Assembly: GCF_037126465.1 (NCBI RefSeq)
Contig: NC_088201.1
Coordinates: forward strand, 70,392,879 to 70,456,878
Source: Ornithodoros turicata
Lineage: Eukaryota; Arthropoda; Arachnida; Ixodida; Argasidae
DNA length: 64,000 nucleotides
Direction: 5' to 3'
In this document: positions 21,740 to 33,400 of the stretch, piece by piece
How positions within the stretch are numbered: the stretch's first letter is position 1
Layout of the letters: each line of letters opens with the position of its first letter
Notes under the pieces: generated by a model
Told to the model about the DNA's origin: nothing
Databases searched by the model: none
What the model saw: only the letters and a program-made list of their open reading frames with translations
Made by a program: the position numbers and the translations under genes

Positions 21740-21915
21740 CACTGTCATCCCAGGGCTATCCTAAGGTTGTCAGATGGGGACAGGTATGCCATCCCTAGGA
21801 TGTCAAAATCTGATCCTCAGAATGTCATAAAACTGCCACTTTGGCATATGAGATGACGTCCCCGAGGCTGTCCCTTGCCCATCCTCAGGGACCAATTTAG
21901 GACAGTTTAAGTACA
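21740..21915. repeat. Degenerate TATCCTAAGG/GGATGTC word array
   Basis: Contains ATCCTAAGGTTGTC, ATCCCTAGGATGTC, ATCCTCAGAATGTC, GACGTCCCCGAGGCTGTCC and ATCCTCAGGGACC. These look like worn copies of one motif of roughly 30 bp. Confidence 0.45.
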
Positions 21916-22357
21916 CATGAAGAACAATGTTTCCGTCAATCCTCTGCTTTGATTTGTTTTATTTTGCTTTTTCTGGCACGCACATCCGCCAAGTGCTTAC
22001 AGAAGTTACACCAAAGTGCAATGACACCAAAGTTAAGGGAGCGTTTTTGTTGTTCCAGTGAGAAACAGACTCTTGTGAAGGACACTAAGTCTGAGAAATC
22101 CTCGTATGGGTGGGACAAGCCTTAAGCTTGCCCGCTCAGAAACCCACTCCGATATATGTATTGGCATCATCGTGGAAGACCAGCCATATTGGCTGGCTCC
22201 CTTTAACGCAACAAACGCACTAGTCTACCACCATCGCAACGCCAACACCCAAAGACGAGCTCACGGCAGGTCTGGGATTGATGTACGTGCTAGATGCCAC
22301 CCCGCAACAAACCAAAACTCACGGAGAGTTGCTCGTGGGACAGCAGCACGAAGGATA
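21916..22357. other. 3' flank of the Tx1-like LINE; no gene seen
   Basis: May include the 3' UTR of the minus-strand LINE at 22358-24015, but its end is not recognisable. Confidence 0.3.
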
Positions 22358-24015
22358 TTAGAAGCGGATGACATACCTACCATTGCTTTCTTCGAAGAGG
22401 GTCGCTGATGTTTGCCACCGCCTACCAAACTGGACGGCCCCAAGTACTGCTCTCTCCCTGTATAACACTCTACGGATGCCCGCTCTGACCCTGTTCAGTA
22501 CCTCAACGGCGGTGCGAGCACGGCCACCGTGCACAGCTATGCAGCGTGCTATCCAGACCTGGTAGTTTATTTCTACCGCCAGGAGTACAAACTGGCGTCT
22601 ATCGCAGACCGGAACTGGGAGCGAGCTCAGTAACTGGACCGTGCTCCACCGAATGAACGGAATGCCGTAAAGCACCTCAGCCTTGTGCCACAAAAAATCG
22701 GGGAGTAGACAGTTGCGAAAAGCGTGCTCCGACGTTTCAAAGGAAGGGCAGAAAGGGCAAAAAGGCCTGGTCAAACCAAAGCGGGACAACCTGTCCCTGA
22801 GAGGTAAAACGTCGTGCGCAAGACGCCACTGCAAGCTTGCACGGCGCGCATCCAACCAGCCGGCCGTAATATGAAGCCACGCGATCGGGCGAGGCACAGC
22901 AGAGCTCGCCGTCGGAAGGAGCTCCAGAAGAGCGGCATAAAACTGCTTGACGGACCAGACAAAGAAATCCTCCGACGGGAATGATGCGCGTAGGCGACGG
23001 ATGTTCAAAACGTACTCTCTCAAGTGCGAGGCCACAAACTCAGAGCGCGGTCTATTCTGCACAAGCGGGCGAAACAGACGTACGTCTGGACCTAAGCAGT
23101 ATTACAGAAGATCGTGGGCGGGGTGGCCAGGGTCACTAAGGCCGTCGAAAATTGCCTTTATCCCGAGCGCAAGACACTTGATTTTTACGTGCGGAACCCG
23201 CAAACCGCCAACCTCTCTCGGCTGGTACATACGTGCACGGGATACCCACTCAGCTCCGTTGCCCCAGATGAACCGAAAGGCCGTACGAGTTGCTGCAAGG
23301 AAAACCTGACGAGGAGGAAGGCAAACTGTCCCGTGATACCAGTATTTGCTCAGGAACCACGACGCAGCCAGGCGAGCTCTACAGGTGATAGGGAGCACTA
23401 GGCCCCTTAAATCCGTGAGAACCGAGACGCTGCGCTCGTGAACACGCAACCAAGAAAGAGAACAGACCCCAGTCCTGTTATAGTGAATACCGAGAATCCG
23501 CACCTCATTCCTAACAGGGATCCCGAATGGAGACGGACAGGAGGGAGTGACATTAATGAACAGCGCAGCGCTTTTTTTCTCTGTTGATTCGCGCATTCGA
23601 TACTCGACCGTATCTCTCCAAAATAACGAGAACACGACCTATCGAGTCCTCGTTACTGAGGATTAAGGAGAGGTCGTCCGCATACGCGAAAAGAGGGAGG
23701 TTCCACGAGCCTGGCAACGGAAACATAACAGGTCGAAGGCCGGTTGCTAAGGTTTCTAGGAGAGGACTAAACACCATGGCATACAACGCCGGGGACAAAG
23801 GACAGCCTTGCCGCACACCGGTCATGATGGGGAACCTACCGGAGACGCCCCCGTTCACGCCAACCACGGCAGAGGAATCTCTGTATAGGGCCTTAATCCA
23901 GCCCACCACTACGGGAGGAAAGCCAGCCACCTCCAGCACACGGAACATATACCCATGATGCACCCTGTCAAATGCCTTATTCTGGTCAAAAGACACTCCG
24001 AAAGGTACTGGAATT
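22358..24015 (-). pseudogene. Tx1/L1-type LINE reverse transcriptase, 5'-truncated
   Basis: The minus strand reads FDQNKAFDRVHHGYMF, GVRQGCPLSPALYAMVF and FAYADDLSLILSNEDS. A frameshift follows near 23585. Then come a thumb region, a stop at 23102, and a C-terminal zinc knuckle FCPFCPSFETSEHAFRNC (C-x2-C-x7-H-x4-C), ending at 22358. The DQ.KAFDRV and zf-RVT features are typical of the Tx1/L1 group. The YADD catalytic pair is intact. The endonuclease and RT fingers are missing, so it is a truncated dead copy. Confidence 0.85.
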
Positions 24016-26089
24016 CTCTTCCGAAGCTAAAACAGATACCATTTTTTGCTTATAACGCGTCCCTCCGTAAATACGGGGGTCCTGCTTGCCTGATACGCAA
24101 AACGAAAGGTGAGCACTCCATGTTTTTCTCGATTACGCAAAGAAAAAATACTCAAAGTGAGGAATCGATTGAAATATTAGGTTTGCCTCATTCCAAAGTC
24201 TATGTTTCTTACTCACGTTGGTTTGAGACATTCAGGTAGGAACTTTGCAAGTCAAAAGCAGTGCGACAGAATCGCGCGTTTCCGTTCTTTCCACGAGAAA
24301 TCCTTCATGTGTCATAGACAGTAATTCCTTTTGGCGGCAGGAAATTTTACGCTGGGCCACCCTCTATTTAAAGGGACTCTGACCAGAAACTGTGGGAGCT
24401 CTTTCGTACCTGTAGTCGATAAAGCACCCAACAAGGACTCTCCATGCGAAAATTCACGCATTAAAACCCCACGGTTTCTCTAAACTCGAATTTTAAACAT
24501 TCGACTTCATCCGAGTGCAGCACGCCTAGCGTCAAACCGAGAAAACATACGTTTATATAGAATATCCACCCCGGTCCACCATCAAGATGACGTCAACACG
24601 GGGGCCACTCGCAACACCCACAATTGGCTCAAACGCGTCACGTGGTCACGCAATATCTGTCAATTTCCTTCATGAAATGGCATTTCTACGTTAATATGTT
24701 TTTGTTACAGAGCCTCAAAAAGAAAAATATACCCTGCATTTATCACCTGCAACAGTTTCTACGATTTTCTTTTCAATCTGTACACGGCGTTCGATATATG
24801 CTTCCGTATCCGGTCAGCTGTAATGGATGCCGTATGCCGAGCTTGCGAACTGCGAACTTGTGTGACTCCCGGTTCATCCTCTTTGTTCGGGTCATTGGGT
24901 TGGTGTTGGAGTTGGTCACCATATTCTGAACGTTTCACCTATCGTTGCGGTGTACTGTTCTTGATCTGCTGCGAAGCGATGAACCGCAACGGCAGTCACT
25001 CGCCTCAGCGAACTTCTGTCTGCTGCATCTCAAAGGAGCATGGGGACCTGATGATACCTTCAACTAAAGAAACCAAATGTGCTCTCGTGTGGTCCTGACG
25101 GAAAAGTAGTATCAACAAGGTTAGCACATTTATTTTTCAGTTCCAAGTCTACGTACTGAAAACCATGCAGGTGCAGTCGATCATTCTCGTAGCTGTTGTG
25201 TAACGCTATGCTTTCTTACATATCCCACAGAACCCTCCACTTTTTCGACCAAGTTATCGTTATGAGATCCTTCTGATGGCTTCTTACTAGGCTATGCCGC
25301 TCCGAAGCATTGAGATGACGAAGCGTCGTGGTAGCTGCACCTCTGCCTTCGAAAGATGAATCAGTCATTCCACACTATGCTTACTGGCTTTGTGTAGAGT
25401 CTGGCAAATCCGACAGACTTGGACTGCCTTTTTCAAGAAAGTTTGAAATGTAAGTATGTGTATATTGGTTTCACATATCCACCACATATTGAGCGTGTGT
25501 ATGATTGTACTTTATATGCTACAGCGTATCAGCGTACATTATTATTCAACACGTAGTGTGGCAAACTCGACGTCAGTCACACAAAGCCAACAATTGCCTT
25601 TTCTTCAATTGCTTATTTTTATCATATCATGTTTTTGTCTATATCTCAATTTACCAACCAACAAAGTATATTATTTTAGTATAATCGTCTGATATTTAAC
25701 AAGACACAGTTTTACCATGGTTTTGGCACACTATAGCCCGAGTTGCTTATGCGTCATTAAATTGAATCATCGTCATCTTCAACTGCCATTATTCAATTGA
25801 AGTGCCAGGCGGATATAATGATATGGCAAGATATATTTTTTTGCTGTCATCCTGGAATTGCTCATTTCAGAAGAATAGTCACCGTGAAGTTTGTTTTCGT
25901 TTTCAGAAACATTAAGAGGACTAAAACCAAACACTTTTCTTTCAGAGCATCCCTTATGCACCTGCATTTCAATTCCAATCTGTATTACAAGAATGACACC
26001 ACTCAACAGAGATGAACATCTGAAAGTGAAAGAGCTGGAATGAAGATACGTTAATCTGTGTCAAAGGTTCTTAGTATGTGTGCGAGTCG
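24016..26089. other. About 2 kb with no recognisable gene; one TTAA repeat end
   Basis: TTAAAGGGACTCTGACCAGAA at 24368-24388 is mirrored at 30371-30390 and looks like the end of a TTAA-inserting element. The rest, including chance frames near 24820-25098, shows no domain. Confidence 0.35.
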
Positions 26090-26640
26090 AGGACATAGGT
26101 CTCAAGCTTATTCCTGTCTTCAGAAGAGGTGACAACTATGCTCCTTCTATCTATTAACCAGCTCCACTTTTTAGAGTTCCCTGTAAACTAATGGAGCACA
26201 TCATGTACTACCACGTTGTCAACTAAGTTGACTCTGCCAATTTCTTTTTTTAAATTCCAGCATGGCTTTAGAAAAGGGTATTCAGGCAAAACTAACGTAG
26301 TGGAATTCGTTCACAGCATTTCAAACTGTCTTGATTTCTGGGTCCATGTAGATGTAGTATTCTTTTTATTTTGTAAGGGCTTTTGACACTGTGCTCTACG
26401 CTCGCGTGTTGGCCAAAGTAGCCTAATTAAAATTTGATCCTGCTACCTGGATATGCAGTTTCTCAACTAACCGTAACTGTGGCGACAACTCGTGAGGAGA
26501 ACCTATCATATCGCCACCATGCAGCATTTGTTATATTACAATCGCTTCACATTTTAATCTAGTCAAAAGCAAGGCCTTTTGGTGATCGGTCTTGTATAAT
26601 TACGTGCCCCTCCGTTATGTAACACCACACTGGGTTCTTC
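26090..26640 (+). pseudogene. Decayed CR1-like reverse transcriptase fragment
   Basis: Broken frames give PVFRRGDNYAPSIY, then VPCKLMEHIMYYHVVN, then QHGFRKGYSGKTNVVEFVH and FCKGF with multiple stops. They correspond to the PV.KKGD...NYRP, ...HGFR and ...KAFD blocks of CR1/L2-group RT. No catalytic box is readable. Confidence 0.6.
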
Positions 26641-26794
26641 AATCTATGAGAGAGAAATAAATATATTGCCAAGTAAATTGTCTACAAGGCTCGTTATTCC
26701 ATTTCGCCACACTACCACAAGCAATTGTTAGAGTAGTGGCCCAGGGTATGAAGCTCGCCACTAATCATCATTCAAACAAAGTTCATAATGTAAA

Positions 26795-27480
26795 ATGCTT
26801 TACTCAGAACACTGGCTTAACACAACAATTAAGAATAAAGAGAGTAAACGTTTCATTGCCTATCCAGGTGGCATCATCCCTCCAACAGAGAACAATCAAA
26901 AACAACATCAAAGGAGTCAAATCGTTGGTCCGCATTCCTTTCATCCAATATATTTCATACGCTATTTGGAGGGCACTGTGCCCATCAGGCATTTTGACTG
27001 TGCATATCAAGTTGAGTGCATAGAATCTGATGCAACCTACATTGGCGAGATAGACAAAAGACGTGGGACAAGACTAAAAGAGCCAGTTGCCAGGGCTACT
27101 AATGCTTAGCTTAACTAAACAGGACCGAATCAGTCTACCACTGCTGTCCTAAGGGACATATATTTTGATGGTGCAGTAACCTTTGCTCATGACTAGCGAT
27201 GGAACCCTAGAAAGTTCTTAGAATCCTGCTTTATCAGGCGTGATGCTTCAGCCTGTAATACATACCGTGGCCCCCTATCGGATGTGTAAGATTCCCTCTT
27301 AGATAGGCTGATGTGCTCATCTTTGGCCTCTGTTGTACTGATGATGCCACCCGGATAGGCGACAAAACGTTTACGCTCTGTTTTTATTCGTTGTGTTCAG
27401 CGGTGTTTGCAGTAAAGGACGCTACATTATGAGGTTGTCACCCGGCTTTTGGAATATATTTTCAAATAAAGTTGTTTTAC
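26795..27480 (+). pseudogene. Penelope-like element: GIY-YIG endonuclease and 3' end
   Basis: The frame ending at 27109 contains AYQVECIESDATYIGEIDKR followed by RGTRLKEP. This is the GIY-YIG nuclease pattern (Y.I.C..C.A.YIGET.R...TRLKEH) found at the C-terminus of Penelope-like elements. Decayed sequence continues to AAATAAAG at about 27464, a likely 3' end. The RT is not preserved. Inverted copies of a 45-bp hammerhead-like sequence flank the nuclease (26841-26885 and 27331-27380). Confidence 0.65.
26841..27382. repeat. Inverted pair of hammerhead-like 45-bp sequences
   Basis: Plus strand 27338-27370 carries CTGATGATGCC...GGCGACAAAACG. The reverse complement of 26841-26885 gives GATGATGCC...GGCAATGAAACG. 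Together they resemble the CUGANGA and GAAAC core strands of hammerhead ribozymes reported in Penelope-like elements. Neither copy has both strands intact, and stem II is followed by two extra bases. Confidence 0.4.
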
Positions 27481-27569
27481 AAAGCTCAATACATTGCAGA
27501 AATCATTCTTGTTGCCTATTGTTTTGGGGGTGCCATTCTAGCAGTCACATGAAGCACTGAAGGGCCAAT

Positions 27570-27865
27570 TTAAAAAGTAAAGGCAGTCTGATTTATGTTC
27601 TTGCTGACATGGCACAGCGTATGTACGAGGTAGCTCCATTTCAGAAGCCTGAGAACACTCAAAGCAATTAGTGTGCTAGCATCAGATATGGTGTACAGCA
27701 TTACATATTTGCTTTTGCTAGGGCAACTAAGAAGGGTGGATAGAAAGGCAGTTACAACCTGTTTCGACAAAAGACACTCAGATTCATTAGCAATTTCCTC
27801 TAAGAGAGCCAAGGCTTTTTCTAGATTACTAGAACATGGGTACCTGGTTATAAATAACAAGAATT
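27570..27865 (-). CDS. Candidate 3' exon of the minus-strand host gene
   Basis: Read on the minus strand after the acceptor TTATTTATAACCAG, the frame gives SSNLEKALALLEEIANES, VVTAFLSTLLSCPSKSK and SVLRLLKWSYLVHTLC. It ends at 27570. The content is helical, with Leu/Ala periodicity and few low-complexity residues, which looks like real protein. Phase does not match the 28099 donor directly, so a further exon between them would be required. It may be a terminal exon or a chance frame. Confidence 0.35.
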
Positions 27866-28098
27866 CATCTACCAGAAGTCAGTGTTTCACACACCCTGCT
27901 TTCCATCAACACTATTAAAAGGTGTGACCCCCAAACCTGCACAAAATTCCTGGAGAGTCTTTACTGGACACTGTTGCTGTCCCTCTCACCAGGTGCTCCC
28001 TATGAACCCGATTCACAGTTCTGGATGCACTGCCTGAGCTAACTTCAGCATGCTTTCCCAACACGAATGGTATATGCTATGAGGAGTGTTGTACTTAC

Positions 28099-29937
28099 TG
28101 AAAGCAACATGAAATGCTGTACCTTGACAGGTAACGTTGATATCCTTCTTAAGACCATAGAGAGATGTTCCTTGCTCCCTTTCTTCCAAATCTTACTATC
28201 AGACGCAAGCCCACTTGCCACCAAGCCAATGAGATGTGCCTCACAGTCAGTGCAATCAAGGGAATCAATCACTGAGGCTCAGAAAAGCTGTTTTCCATCG
28301 GGATCTGATCCAGCACTGAGCCGTGAGTAGCCCCGTGAAAGTACCAAGGTTTCTTCGAATTTTAAATGTGCCAGCATTTGTTTTCCTCCCCTCCTTCTTT
28401 TTATGTAGTAGCTGATTACTTTAGCCTTGTACTGCTTTGGAGATTGTGGAGATGATGTAAGAGGTGGAACTAGGCTTTATGCAAAATGAGGCAAAGTGTG
28501 ACTATGTACAAATCTTCTGAGAATGTCTATGTATCATTCACACAAAGAGAGGATACGTGTTACATCTTTTTCCGGTTTTGATATTTATTTATTTATGAAT
28601 ATGTCTCAAAGGCCATTGCAGGCATTACATGAGGGGGGACATCAACATGGGTCACTTAACAAATACGGAAGTTACAAGGAACATACATATTTGGAAGACA
28701 AGACTCTATTTTTTGTTCGTTCATCAGTCTTGCTCAAGAAATTGTTCACTGTAGCAATGGTACACAATGTCACGAAAGGAGTGCTCATCTATCGTTCCGC
28801 AAGACTCATTAAAAAGGACTAGTGTTGTGTTTCAACACAACATGTTGAACTCATGAACCATGCATCATCCTGAGAGCTATAGATCATCCTAAATACAGAT
28901 GCTGAATTATTTTAAATGTGATAGACGAGCTGTGCGAAGAGGTACCCCCAGTTAGGATCTTGGGTACTTGAAGCCTGTGGCATTTTCTGTGGGAAAGGCT
29001 TGCCAGACCCTCTTCACTGCACAGGCTGGGATGACCATGATCTTGTTTTTTCCAAGCTTGTGCCATACTCACCTTGCAAACTGGCGATACGCAGTGTATC
29101 TGCATCGTCTACACAGATGTACATAAAATATAGTTTAGGCAAATAGGTAACCGGTTACAGTACAGTGTGTGTGCATTGTCATTTCTACATGTACCTGAGA
29201 GTAACTGCAGTTTACCTGCCCACACCTTGTACATTACTACACATGCTGTGTTCTTTTAGAACCCAAAATTGTTTTGCTTTTCACTGAATCGACAATCAAG
29301 AACACTCAATATCGCTAAAAACCTACGCTAAAACCGTATGCACAGGGCAATACATAAAAACGTGACTCAGGACACAGCACACTGACAATTACAAAACTGC
29401 CTATATTGGTTTTCTCCAGTTCAGAGTCGTGTACTGTATAGCCTTTTTATGTGCTGCGCCCTGTACTGGAGTTTTTAACGACTCTATTGCAGGACCAAAC
29501 CAGTTTTGGGCGCCCAAATTTTAACATCGTTCGACAAGGACACATGTGACTTACTTGTGAATACAGTCGCTCATAGGTTCGCGCTGCCCACGGAGTTCAA
29601 TATGCGACCTTCAGGACAGTCATATTGAAGAATAGAAGTTGGAAATCTTTGTGGGTTGTAATGCACTCATACTGCAGTCATTCGGCAGTGTTTTCGAGCT
29701 CCTTGCAGCACAAGCATTCGATCTCCTTCGGCATTATGACACACCAGCCACACCGGCACCATGAACAGCAAGTGCGCATTAGATATCAGAACACGAAATT
29801 TCTGAGAACGTTTACATGTTCGATCACAGTGTGCGTTAAAAAGCTCATCGCTTACCTGAAGACAGTCGACTCATGCTGTTTGCTTCATCTGTAACTGATG
29901 TTCGTAGAGCTCTAACTTCGTCTCGCATTCGCGGCAT
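28099..29937 (-). CDS. Probable host gene exons, HEAT-like helical protein
   Basis: Four minus-strand exons are proposed: 29937-29856 (from an ATG, MPRMRDEVRALRTSVTDEAN), 29583-29555 (RTYERLYSQ), 29108-29073 (DADTLRIASLQ) and 28271-28099. The last reads IDSLDCTDCEAHLIGLVASG, then KEHLSMVLRRISTLPVK. All donors are strong (GTAAGC, GTAAGT, GTGAGT, GTAAGT) with AG acceptors. Exon 1 joins exon 2 in phase 1, and exon 3 joins the last exon in phase 1. At least one exon between 29555 and 29108 is missing from this model (phase 0 to 1). The segment LRIASLQVIDSL followed by paired helices suggests HEAT-type repeats. A loose resemblance to the THADA/Trm732 family is from memory only. Confidence 0.5.
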
Positions 29938-30160
29938 CGGCGACGTTTCGAAAGCCTACCGAGCTGTTCAGCACGCAGAATTTTCTTCTCGATGTCTCGA
30001 TCGCAGAAAGGTCAGAAAGAAGTTCCGGGCTCGAAGTCTCCGCATTTCTGCCTTCGACGTCCATATTGAAGATCGCTTTCCGGACGGATGCCGGCGCTCT
30101 CACAAACTCACTAACAACAGAACTTCCGGTCCGGGCGCCCAATGAAACGTGGCCCTCGTG
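29938..30160 (-). promoter_or_regulatory. CpG-rich promoter-like region upstream of the HEAT-like gene
   Basis: Read on the minus strand it has many CpGs and GACCGGAAGTTC (ETS-type). Its placement right before the proposed first exon supports a promoter. It is unclear where transcription starts. An alternative ATG at 30051 opens a 50-codon frame that lacks a good continuation. Confidence 0.35.
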
Positions 30161-31394
30161 ACTTCGTCACACACACGGAAATTGGCGGATGTCCAGTGCA
30201 AAGAGGCTAGATTTCGGCCCCGATTGCGCGAGTTGAGGGGGAAAAGCGAAGCCGGTTTTGAGCTCCCTGTTTGGCAAACTTTGCCTCCGCGCACAGCCAA
30301 AATATTTCGCGTGTGGCTTGGAGGCATATTATACCTTCGTAATAGATGCAAACGAAATATTTGTCGAACTTCTGGTCAGAGTCCCTTTAAGAAAAATGTC
30401 AGTCAGGTCCCAGGATCGGCCCAAAAACAAAACAAATGTGTTTAGGTAGTCTGAGCAGGTAAACTAAACAAAATAATATTTCTCGTCCCCCTAGCTACCC
30501 GCAGGGACGGGCACAGGACGTACCTGAATGACTCTTCACGGACAGTCCGCGAGTGTTATCCTCAGCACGTTATCGGGGTACACTTCGAAGGACGAGGACA
30601 TGATGACACTGTGGGGACATCCTGAGGACCATGTGTGTTCTTGGGGGTGTTCCAAGAGCAATGGACCGCTGTTACTCGTATCATCTTGACCTGACTGAGG
30701 GTGCCGCCTACCCTCGTTGCAGTCACATTGTTAGTTTCGCCGCTCTACCTTACGGAACGTATTGCTTGCAGGCTCTCACACACCCGGACACTGACATTTC
30801 GTCGAAGTGTGCGTGATGACATCCACATTTTTTGGCACCTCAGCGTACAGTCTGGTTCCAGAGTGGAGTCTTTTCTCCCAGCTACACTCACAATCAGCCA
30901 AACAAGTGAACATTTGCCACTAGTAGCCATCTTAGCTCCGCACAGTGGGAAATGATGGACTTCCAAACTCGCTCGCAATTGTAACATCACACCACAACAC
31001 CTCCAGCTTGCAACCCGGATGGGCTTGCTAACGGTTTGAACGTTTGAACCTCGCTCTCACTGGTCTCCTAGAAGCATCGCAAGTCGCGTATGTTTATTAA
31101 AATTACAAAATAGTGGATGTTGCTATGCGAAAACATGAAGAATGAAATTGATAAATTTTACATCGTGTTCGGTAACGATCTTATTAAGGCTCACGTAGTA
31201 ACGTTACGGAATGCAGCTGCAGTTGCGTACCGCGCAAGCGCAGTTGGAGGCGCGGAGGGTTCACGGCGTCTGCATTCTCGCAGGCAGCCCTCACAGGGAT
31301 GAGTATCGGACGATTTCCTACTGCTCGCTCCCGGAGATCCGGGGGACGACGCATGGATCAACTTATCCCGATGAGGCCGTGAGATGAAAACGGG
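30161..31394. other. Repeat-like intergenic DNA
   Basis: CTGGTCAGAGTCCCTTTAA at 30372-30390 is the reverse complement of the TTAA end at 24368. Positions 30500-30650 show GGACAT/GTCCTG words like those at 19740 and 21740. No coding gene seen. Confidence 0.35.
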
Positions 31395-31681
31395 ATGATC
31401 TGGGAATCATGTGTGTTTGCTGGAAAGTGAGGAAGAGTTTGATGTCGTCTCGTGAAACGTGTGGCGAAAGGTGAACAGCGTAGCTCGGCGTTTCGGGCCT
31501 TCGAAACTCACGATCACAATCATCTGATAAGGCGCCCTGCTACGAACTCATGTGAAGGTCGGCATGGTGTATCGGCGAGCTCGGTCATGCAGCATATTAG
31601 TGCACTCACCGGATAACATCAAACTTGTAAACAGAGAAGATGTGATGTTATCTGGTGAGTGCGCTAATACGCGGCATGATC
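31395..31681. repeat. EEP-element scrap plus hairpin repeat (second copy)
   Basis: On the minus strand 31470-31395 reads SPHVSRDDIKLFLT, a match to SPNVSLDDIKLFLT at 8.85 kb. Adjacent 31478-31583 repeats 21478-21590. The palindrome at 31584-31681 is inverted relative to the one at 21591-21680. Confidence 0.65.
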
Positions 31682-32959
31682 TCATAATACGCGGCCGTTC
31701 TCACACAAGTGGTTCGCATGTCAGGGACATTTATCAAGACGCTTCCGATGAAGATACAGAAGGCGAAATACATGTGTTACACCAGCGAGGTTCACATACG
31801 GCTCAGCTCATTTGAGCAACGCTTCGACGGAACAGGCGTTACCGATCGCAAAGTGCCGATGACTAAAGTGCACGGACGCATGTACAGATGTTCAGTCAGA
31901 GTGCAGTTATGAAGGATGCTCTCCACTGGCATACATGGACATGACCAACGTTCAAGGTAAATTAATGTAATCTTTATTACCACAATTTGCGAAGCGTTGA
32001 ATCAGTACACTGTTGTTTGTAGAAAATTCTGTCACGCGAACTTCTGGAGCATGACTGTTTCCCTGCACTGAAAGACCTGGCCCTTGTATGTCAAGTGAGA
32101 CACTGTTACATAGCACGATCACTCTTTGTTGAAAATAGGAGAAATGCTGTCACGCTGTCCCACCGGGGTACGCAGAATTATGTATTTCCAGCCATACAAA
32201 ACGCTTTTAAACATGCTTTCAGCCTGGTCGGCAAATCAATCCAACCCACATTTCAGATCCGCTGGATGACTTTGACACTTTATGCACTTCATATGACTTT
32301 TCGATATTGTCACACAGAGTCCCACACAGTCCGCCAAGTATACAACGATACAGTGGCAGACGAGGGAAATGGATGAGCGTCTACTCTCACGAGTGAGGCA
32401 GTCGGCCGAGCTGTTTCAGTCCCAGCCAATAAGGCAACCAGACGCAGGTGCGCCGGAACAGGAGGAGCAGGGGGAGCGACGGCTCCCCCTCATTTACAGA
32501 TGAGGTAGCACGGCTCCCCCAGATATGTAAATTATGTTTGTAATTATATCTTCTCACTGACATATTCATACACATTACTTCGGCAATGTTAGTTTAGGTC
32601 TGCTGTACAAGTATGCGCATGTCGTAATTTGCCTGGAGCACGTTTGCAATTTGTGTACCACCCCTGTATTGCCTGCATGACCCCTCAAGGAAAACAATTG
32701 GTGATGGTAGCATTTTTTTCCGCTCCCCCAGTGGAAAAATAGTTCCGACGCCACTGACCAGACGCACAAACTTCAAAGTATGGTATACCAATACAGATGC
32801 TCCCAAACAATAGTGTGATGCGTTGACTGTTGTATGGTGAACTAACTGCAAAGAAAACCGTTTCAGCTGTGCGTATCCAAAGCAGAAATCACCAAGCCTC
32901 ACCCCCGTACTGCTGCAGTGAATATCCTGCACATGGTAGGAACAGTTTCCTGTAGGTTG

Positions 32960-32960
<1 letters not shown>
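31682..32960. other. No recognisable gene
   Basis: Short frames only. CGACGGCTCCCCCTC/ACGGCTCCCCC words recur at 32475-32520. Confidence 0.3.
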
Positions 32961-32962
<2 letters not shown>

Positions 32963-33000
<38 letters not shown>

Positions 33001-33004
33001 ACGC

Positions 33005-33035
<31 letters not shown>

Positions 33036-33068
33036 AACAAACAAACAAACAAACAAACAAACAAACAA
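32963..33068. repeat. Compound microsatellite (CA)n-(CG/CA)n-(AAAC)n
   Basis: About 30 CA units with interspersed CG lead into nine or more AAAC units, then AAATAGATAG. Long cysteine/valine-rich open frames on the minus strand here are artefacts of this repeat. Confidence 0.95.
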
Positions 33069-33400
33069 ATAGATAGAGATACGATGATGAGATGGGGAGT
33101 TGCACAGTTGCACAGTTTCCTGCATTGCATATAATAATTCCGTAGTCATAAGAAGAAGAAGAAAAAAAAAAGAAAAAGGAACGCGTACTATACCAAGCAT
33201 ACGATTCCCTCTGTCATTATTTTTTTTCCTTTTCTTTCTCCCAGATATTGTGCGTGAGTAGCTGGTGCTCTTAACGAGTGCCCACATCTCCATTTTTTTC
33301 TTTTTTTTCCATTCCATTCATGTTGCGCATATTTTCAAATCTGTAAACACATATCTAACTCTCTGTACTCATGAAACAATCATGTGGTTTGACGTAAAAA

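Noticed and set aside
32594..33317. Long minus-strand open frames rich in Cys and Val
   Set aside because: They translate the CA/AAAC microsatellite at 32963-33068.
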